A stretch of DNA of 64,000 bases from Straminergon stramineum. Its lineage: Eukaryota; Streptophyta; Bryopsida; Hypnales; Calliergonaceae. This document shows, piece by piece, positions 56,703 through 64,000 of this stretch. The first letter of the stretch is position 1. The number at the start of each line of letters is the position of its first letter. The stretch is taken from positions 18,835,430 to 18,899,429 of the forward strand of contig OY987263.1 in NCBI GenBank assembly GCA_963920665.1, read 5' to 3'. A program made the translations under genes and the position numbers. The notes beneath the pieces are model-generated. The model saw nothing but the letters and a program-made list of their open reading frames with translations. It ran no database searches and had not been told where the DNA came from.

Positions 56703-59592
56703 AGATGTGAGAGGGCATTGCAAGGAGGACGGTTATGCCTCAGCCGACGGTTTTCAGTACCGAATCACTGCATATCCCTTGAGGAGACGCCAAACTCTCG
56801 ACTTCCTCTTCTTTGTGTTTTGAGCAACATTGGCTGATTACCGTAGCAGATTCAGCACTTATTTGCCGAATATATTATTTTATTTGGAATTTCAGAATAC
56901 TGTCTATGACCAGCGGGAGAAACTTCATGGCACTCAGGACAGTCTTATGCCTTTTACAAGACTCAAATTCTTCCTGTGACTTGTATTTGAAGATGACAAA
57001 TTGGAGGTATATGACTCACAATCTTTTGGAATTTTCTGACCCCAAGACTTTGGCATTAGTTGCCTGGACCAGCCCATCCAGCTCAACTGCTAGGGACTAA
57101 AGTAGATGATTCTATTTCCGTCATTTTTTTAATGCATTTTAACATATAATGGAGTGTGATTTTGGGGAGATTCATAGAGCTATGGAGAGGTCACTTTGGA
57201 TAGAACGGACAAATCAAATCTTATCTCGATTTTGTAAATTTCTTATGCATTTTTGAATTTCGAGGTTGTAGACTGTTGGAAGTAGCTGTAGGCAATCCCA
57301 TTTTCCATTCAAGATGAGTGGCCATGTACTTTAGTGAAGTCATGCTTACATCACTTGCTAATAAGTGCAAGAATAGATGAGTTGCTGTTATAACAGGGTT
57401 CAATAGAGGAGACAGGATTAGGTCCATAACATTTTTAGTATCCTCTGCTTCAACTTCTTCGTTTCCGTTCATGGCTATGAAATATGTTGCACGATTCTAA
57501 TTATGTGTACTTATGCATCTGTTGCAAGATGGGGGGAAGCCGAGGCATTGAAGAAAGAGAAGGCTCAGAGGCATTATGGAGCGCACTTCAATTTTGCTTC
57601 TGATTTTGTCTCAGTAATTGGCACGTCGGAAACTTCTCGGCGCCCGCCTCTTGTTCGGGAGACTTGACGGTGCTACTTTTGATGTTTTTCTACGTCAAGG
57701 GTTCAGTTGCCTCTCTTTCTGGCATGGGTCCCTGGACTTTAAGACACATAGAAACTGTGACGGCATATGAAGAGAGATAGTTGTCAATCCTTATCCTTGC
57801 ATGGCTTCGAATCTCAAGTTGACTGCTGACCGTCATTAGTTGCTCAGTTGGACAAATTGGACTGTAGATGTATGGTGTACAGATTCCATGGTTAGGGAAT
57901 TTCTTCGGCTCAAAGTGTCCATCTCGTCGTACTTTCCCAGTTCATAACACGTGCTAAGGGTATCTGAATTGTATGACTGAATTTTTAAGTCTCACTAAAC
58001 CCTCTCTAATTGCACTGTGTCGGGGTACAAATAGGCTTCTCCCTCTTATGTTCAGTAGTTGACATGTGGAAGGTGTCCAATCCCGAGATGTCTAATTAGA
58101 TGTGTTCTCTCACAGTTTTTTTAATTACTCTATTTTGTGAAACTTTCAGAGATGGGTTGGTTAAGGTAAGTTAGTGGCACCTTGAATTGTCAATATCTGT
58201 GTCTAGTGCCTTCTGTGTGGCCACATGGTGAAATTTTGTTCAACAAAATTAGCAAATTGTAGTAAAAGATGTTGCAAGTACAACCTGGATTGTTTGTTGC
58301 TTGGAGAATATGTTATAAATTTTCAGATGTATCACGAAGTAAACTCTTCCAACTAGTTGTAGACTTCATAGGGAAAAATACCTTTGAAACCTTGAAGCAT
58401 CATAAAAGTGTTGTCAAAATAGTAGCACCCTTGAATAGCTGCATTGGTTGTCTAATCAAGTTCAAAGTAGGAGGGTGATGGATGATCAATTCACCTAAAA
58501 ATTTGGTTTGCAAGTAGGCAAAAAATAGGAGTAAGGGAACTACACCTAGAATGGACTACTCTTCAAAATCAACCCCTATCTTTGACGGGAAACTAAATAG
58601 GGAGGATACCCAAAATGGTGTACATTACAAGTGAAGTGGAGTTGTGGGCCATTTTTAGTATTGTGTAGCTCTATTGTTAGTATTGTGGAGGTGGCAACCA
58701 TACAAGTGGTTGATTTGGGGTTAGGTAAATATTAAAGTGTTTTGCGGAACAATGACTATCTATTCTTGTACAATGAATGCCTAAAAATAAGACAATAGAT
58801 CTTCTTAGGTGTACTTTTTGATATTTGAACTTTCTTCTATATGACTTGTTTCAATTCTACTAGTTTGATTTCTTGTTGTGCATCAAATGGATTTGGGCAT
58901 CACCTACATGACACTTTTAGAACCATTCACCTTGCAACTTTGAAAATTTGTAACTAATTCATAATGTGTCCAAAAATTATGGAACCACTTGCATTTTGAT
59001 TTATAGTCCTTCAACAATGTGCAAAAATTGTTATTCTTTTTGTAGAGCACCTTGATCATACCATAGAGTTATTAGGTGTAGTTACTATACATTTCAAGCA
59101 TCCAACAATATGAGTATGGTGGATCTCCTTGGTTGGTAGGGCAATTGGAGGAAGCTATACATTTCATTTCTAATAAACTAGTTGAACTAAAAGGGGAAAC
59201 TTTAGAGAGCATTAATAGATGTGTTAGTAGAATTTATGGTAATGTGGAGTTAATCAAACTTGCCCACAAAAAACTTCTCAATTTAGAACTCAAGAGTCCT
59301 TTACATACATTTTTCTTTCCAATATGTATACCTTAGTTGGAATGTGGGAGAAGGTACCACTGATACACATTATGATGAAAGAAAGAATTATACACAAGAA
59401 ACTATAGTGGATCAAAGTTGATAACAAGATTTATACCTTTGTCTCACCAATAAGAAAATTAGATATATGTTGAAATTAATAGATAATTGTCCAAAGAAAT
59501 TAAGGTTGTAGGCTAAAATCTGATTACTTATCTAGTACAGTATTGCAAAATACTAATGAGGAGAACAAAGACGTTAGATGATTTTCAGGCCT
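56703..59592. other. CRCK downstream region and intergenic DNA, no further gene recognised
   Basis: 56703-58020 is less AT-rich and may hold an extended 3' UTR. The 95-codon plus frame at 56813-57100 has no recognisable motif. 58020-59590 is AT-rich with unassigned frames (58269-58478 and 59133-59336). Confidence 0.45.
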
Positions 59593-59796
59593 CTAGAAGA
59601 CCTCAAGTTCTTGGATTGTGGAGATCGTAGGAACTCTACCACTTTAGCTATCTAATGTGGTCAGAAGACAACTGTGCCAGATAATGTTTTTTCTTATTTT
59701 TAAAAATATTGAATTTTTAATTTTTAATTGAATTCTGAATCTATACAACATTGGCTCATTCATAGAACGAGGAACAGACCTGGAATGGTCTTCTAG
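59593..59796. mobile_element. Short TIR element, CTAGAAGACC family
   Basis: The left end CTAGAAGACC and right end GGTCTTCTAG are perfect 10-base inverted repeats. The sequence weakly resembles 47430-47640 and the DNA on both sides of the CACTA element (50560-50633 and 51852-52000), suggesting an old repeat family into which the CACTA element inserted. Confidence 0.45.
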
Positions 59797-61630
59797 AAGC
59801 TTGAAAAACAACTAATGACTAGCTCTTTGCTCTCATAGTGTGAAGTTGGCTATTGCTTATGAACTATTAGTCACCTAATAGACAACTAATTTGTATACAC
59901 TAGAACCTTTGGGTGCACTCTAATTGTCATACTACAACCAAGTTTATCTCTAAAATGACTAAATGAAAAATCATATCATTCAAGGGATACTTATTGCTTT
60001 CACCACTTCAAGGATGTTGTGTTCTTGTGGCGATTATTGGTAACCATGACATATATTCAAATTTCATTTTTGGCCTTTATTTTAATTTAGATTCAATTTA
60101 TTTATATGTGGATAAAATCAAAACTCATTGACTAATAATGATTGTTACATAGATTTGCTTGATTTAGATTATACAACCTTATAACAAGTTGGTATCCATT
60201 TATATAGTTTGTATGACATTATAAGAATCCAATTGAGACATAAGTTGGAATCTAATACTATATTCAAATTTCTCGCATCTACTGAAATTGACATTCATTT
60301 CGTTTACTCAATCAAAGTGGAATGTAAATCAACATAGCTAATTTTTTTTCTTAAAGACTCAACCCTTTCTAATTGCAATTGCCCTCTTTTAGGAGACAAA
60401 TGGGCTTCTAAGTGATGCACATGTATTCCTAACTTGACAAGTGAAAATCATCCAATTGAATTTGCACACAACTTGAGATGTGTAGATTTAAAAAAATTGG
60501 AAGGGAACTAGAATACATGGATACAACATATATTAGTATACTAATTGAATCACACAAAAAATGATCAAAGAGTCTAGTTAGATGCTTTGGACAAGTAGAT
60601 GAAGCTTGGTCCAAAATAAAGAAGATATGACAAGAAAATTTCCACGAATTAGTATTGGCACTCCAAACTTCAAATTTCACAAAGAGATCCAACAAAACTC
60701 ACTTTGGGCTAGTTGTTTGTTCCAATCTAAATTTCCTAGCTTTTTCCTTTAGATTCAAGAAGGATTGGCTAGACTACTATAGTCTTTCCTATCATATCCA
60801 TATAGAACTTGAAATGGAGGCTTATACTCTAATCCCCTTAATCCAATTGTTTAGGAGGCCATCATCATGTAGGTCAAATAGTTTGAATGACAAACAAGTA
60901 TGTCAATGATTTTATGGCAAGTGTGCAAGATATTCGAGAATGTCTTCGTAAAGAGAGTCAAATTAAAGAGGACTAAATGTAATGAAGTCTTGGACATTGG
61001 TGAGGTCACCTACCCTAATGACATTGTCTAAAATCTTTAGAGAAATCTTCCAAAATGAACTGCTCATAGAGCTTGACAATTCAAATTACATAATCTAAAG
61101 TAGTGAAATTCTAAAATGCCATTTTTTTCTATTGTAGAATCTTTCTATTATTAAATTTGAGAAATTTTATACTCAAGTTTTGCCCCCCATACTTACAATG
61201 ATGCCCAACTTAAGATTTTGAGACCTTGTTTTGGAGTCAAGAGACCTTAACAATGGGAATTTTCACACATATATTGAAGCTTGGAAAGCATTAGATTTCC
61301 ACTAGAAATCAAATTTTTATTGATACTCTTCAACTAATCGATTGTAATTCTACTTAAAATATATAAATTTTTCTGAAAGATGAAACAAAACAATTTGGAA
61401 AAATGAATTTACAACCACAAAATACTAATCTTCTATTTTTATTTTCTTGAGAGTTGAGATGTGATTACTTGTCTTCTATTAGTTGTGAAAATTTCACATT
61501 AAAATTACCATGAATAGTAAAATAGATAGAAACAATGAATAGAAATGCAATTATGAGATCACCCTTTGAGGATGAAAAGTCTCAAAAATTGAGTTGACAT
61601 GGAAGTCTTGGCAAATGTGATTTCGGTATA
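59797..61630. other. Intergenic, no gene recognised
   Basis: AT-rich. Frames at 60429-60695 minus and 60655-60909 plus have no recognisable motif. Confidence 0.5.
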
Positions 61631-61957
61631 AGTTAGGAGGTTGATAAAACGCCTATCTAAGAGTTGAAACTGAATTTTAGGGAGGCGAAACTTCTTGAAA
61701 TATTTTTCAATAAATTTTCTTTGAAAGACAAGAGGAATTGGCATCTAACCCAAGTCGTTTCATATTTTTTTGGAGCTTTCTAGAATTAGTTATGAATTTT
61801 TGAAGTCGAAATGGCATAGGGTTCAAAAACCGCCCTCCTCCTCAAATGTAAATTGTTGGTACATCTGTGTAAAGATGAAAAAATCCCATGTACAAATAAT
61901 GTACATTTGAAGAGGTAGGTGGTTTTAGAGCTTGAACGGATTTTGAGCCTCCTACCC
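61631..61957 (+). mobile_element. 327-bp TA-flanked TIR element, AGGT family 3, copy B
   Basis: Same length and sequence family as copy A (39940-40266). The ends AGTTAGGAGG and CCTCCTACCC are flanked by TATA on both sides (61627-61630 and 61958-61961). The internal hairpin CCTCAAATGTAAATTGTTGG...GTACATTTGAAGAGG is kept. Confidence 0.8.
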
Positions 61958-62636
61958 TATATGCTAAACTTTGAAGGTGTATATTGACCAATATCCAATG
62001 TTGGAACACTATATTTGTCAAACCCAAATCCCCAAAGATTCTAACTGTGTATCAATTTTTATATTTTTTTGAAATTCCATTATTTCTATTTTGGCTTCAA
62101 ACCACCTGGTTTTAAGTTGTTATTAATACAAAAATCCAACTGGTTGGCTAACAAACCTTTGAACTCTTTTATTTTATTTTATTCCAAAATTTTCAGCATT
62201 TGTTTCATAAATTAATTGAATCTCAAAGGTTCCCATTGGTCCTTTCAAAATCTTTTGAACTCCCTCAATTGAATAGAAACTATGGACTTCAATTTAGTCT
62301 TGTGATTTTGAAATTCTATTATTTTTGTCTTAGCTTCATTCCACCATTTTCTTCTTGACTTCATTCCACTATTTTTGTCATGGTTTCATTTCACTATTTT
62401 AGTCAAGGTTCCTAAAAAGGCAACATTGACAAAGTAGACTCTATATATGTTAATACAAAAATCCCAAAAGTCACTACCAAAACAAGCTAAATCAGTTCCC
62501 ACCTAAAAGTTATCATTTAGAATTTAATTTTTCATTGGCTTGTTATAGGAGATTTAATTCAATGCACCAAGGAACACATTGTGTTGATACAATAGAAAGT
62601 TATGAAGAATCAAAGTTGTTTTAGTAAGGTGAAGGC
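61958..62636. other. Intergenic, no gene recognised
   Basis: AT-rich, with a short decayed repeat of CTTCATTCCACTATTTTTGTC around 62330-62410. Confidence 0.5.
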
Positions 62637-63028
62637 ACCCATTACTAACCGGTGCCCCATTGGTAATTGATAGGGTGTCTCAAATTCAAGAGAGGTTGGG
62701 ACTCTTTCCATTTTTCAAAAAATAACAGACATGTCCCTCATCTTGCATGCCACGGCATGTTTAGATACCAAAGTGACATGACACATGTCCTTCACGTTGA
62801 ATGATTCTAAATGAGCGGTTTTAGAAGACTCTAGACATTGGACATGGGTCCAAACCAACTTTTGGCTTTAAAATTCATAGTGAATTCAATTCAAGTGATA
62901 AAAATACCAAAGTTTTTACAATCTCCATCATTCTTGTAGTTGCACCTTTGAAAATATTTGCTTCATCTTACACTACTCCAGATCATGTCCAAAATTCCTT
63001 ATTTGATTGATTATAGGTGCCTTCACCT
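62637..63028 (+). mobile_element. 392-bp TA-flanked TIR element, AGGT family 4
   Basis: The left end AGGTGAAGGCACCCATTA and the inverted right end AGGTGAAGGCACCTATAA differ at two of 18 positions, with TA on both sides (62635-62636 and 63029-63030). No coding capacity. No second copy is visible in the window. Confidence 0.8.
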
Positions 63029-64000
63029 TAGATGTTCTAAAATAGTTTCTTAAAAATAAATACATATAAATTTAGGAGATGTATATTGTTGAATCATTTC
63101 ATCAAGTGTCACAATTAGGCACCGCACGCATTTGGGTGTCCCTATCTTATATCAATAAGTCTATTTACAACAATCTAAGTTTGACAAAGACATCCTTGTC
63201 TCACAATTAATCACCAAGATAATGATTTGAGCTAGGAATTTCAAAACAACCATTCCTAAAAATTTATGTACAACAAATAGAAAAAATATTAAAAAAAAAA
63301 TATTAAAATGAATTTGTACCCTATTTGTACTAGTAGATCTTGACAACCCTCCCTCTACATGGATGGAGTTAAGGTAGAAGTACCTGTAACCAATACTTCA
63401 AGCAATCCCACATATTTTGGGGATGAAATGAAGACTTTGACTATTTGTACTACACTTGAAAATTGAAAATCTTGAATATTTTGTGAATTTTTATGAATAA
63501 ACTACAAATTTTTGAAGTTCAAGTAGATGGTACAACCCAAATCATTTTTTGCATTCATGTATGCAATTTGCACAATTTGAACTACTCATACTAACATACT
63601 TTTTAGATTGATTTAAAGTACAAGGTTAGGAATGAGTATTTGTACCTAGGTGATTGCAAGAAACACTTCAAGTTTTGGGCTGTAGGACTAACAATACCCC
63701 TACAAAACTATCAATATTGTGTATCAAAAGTGCTCTTCAATTCTAAACTATCCATTTGAGGTGCTTGCAAATCTAAATCGTCATTTTTGTACTATGTAGT
63801 ATTATGTAATACTATAGACTATAGTGGGAAACTACAAAAGCCATTGGGAGCAAAAAATAGCAAAATTGGGGTATGTAGACCTTTTCATTTTTAGTGATTC
63901 AAAAAAAATTCCATAGAAAAAGCCATTTTTCTATAGAAGATTGCACTTGCATTGCACCAAAAAATTCTTGTAGAATTTTTTTCCCCTCTTCATAGCCTTT
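63029..64000. other. Intergenic to the window end, no gene recognised
   Basis: AT-rich. A GTACTATGTAGTATTATG palindrome-like run lies at 63789-63815. TAAGGTAGAAGTACC at 63371 could be the left end of another AGGT element running towards or past the edge, but no partner is seen. Confidence 0.4.

Noticed and set aside
1..64000. CRISPR array, operon or prokaryotic system
   Set aside because: There are no regularly spaced identical repeats. The genes are split by spliceosomal introns and the DNA is plainly plant nuclear.

Overview
This window reads as nuclear DNA of a land plant. The evidence is plant-type split genes with GT-AG introns, a chloroplast-type P450 (CYP97A) with a transit-peptide-like start, a full-size PDR-type ABCG transporter, a plant receptor-like cytoplasmic kinase, a eukaryotic tRNA-Pro(UGG) followed by a T-run, and AT-rich intergenic DNA full of short terminal-inverted-repeat (TIR) elements. 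The gene spacing and repeat style would suit a non-seed plant such as a bryophyte, lycophyte or fern, but nothing here proves the lineage.

Layout. 1-9.4 kb is a repeat-rich intergenic stretch. It holds a 496-bp TIR element, a decayed Tc1/mariner-like transposase, a duplicated segment with a foldback element inserted in one copy, and three head-to-tail TTA-flanked elements. 9.75-19.67 kb is an intact 24-exon PDR/ABCG transporter gene (1,458 aa) with a Stowaway-like MITE in one intron. 22.2-27.8 kb is an intact 8-exon CYP97A carotene hydroxylase gene (568 aa) with a possible upstream ORF. At 28.37 kb is tRNA-Pro(UGG). 28.8-33.9 kb is a nested repeat block containing a tandemly duplicated minus-strand gene-like unit; one copy carries a CACTA-like insertion and the other an insertion with a 5-bp target duplication. 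35.8-40.6 kb holds further TIR elements around a small three-exon gene or pseudogene (38.04-38.96 kb) whose first exon looks derived from glutamine synthetase. 43.9-52.7 kb holds TTAA-bounded elements and a second CACTA-like element. 53.6-56.7 kb is a 6-exon CRCK-type kinase gene (430 aa) with an apparent GC-AG first intron. 56.7-64 kb is again repeat-rich, with more TIR elements.

The three confident protein genes are all on the plus strand and belong to unrelated processes: membrane export, chloroplast xanthophyll synthesis, and kinase signalling. They do not form a functional cluster. The most distinctive content is the set of non-autonomous DNA elements. At least four different families share the same terminus (AGGT...ACCT) flanked by TA, and copies within a family have identical lengths (496/496 bp and 327/327 bp). 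A relic of a Tc1/mariner-like transposase lies in the same window. A second group is bounded by TTAA with CCCCTAAATG-type inverted ends. All coordinates were read by eye. Exon borders were checked for splice consensus and reading phase, but no database search was possible.
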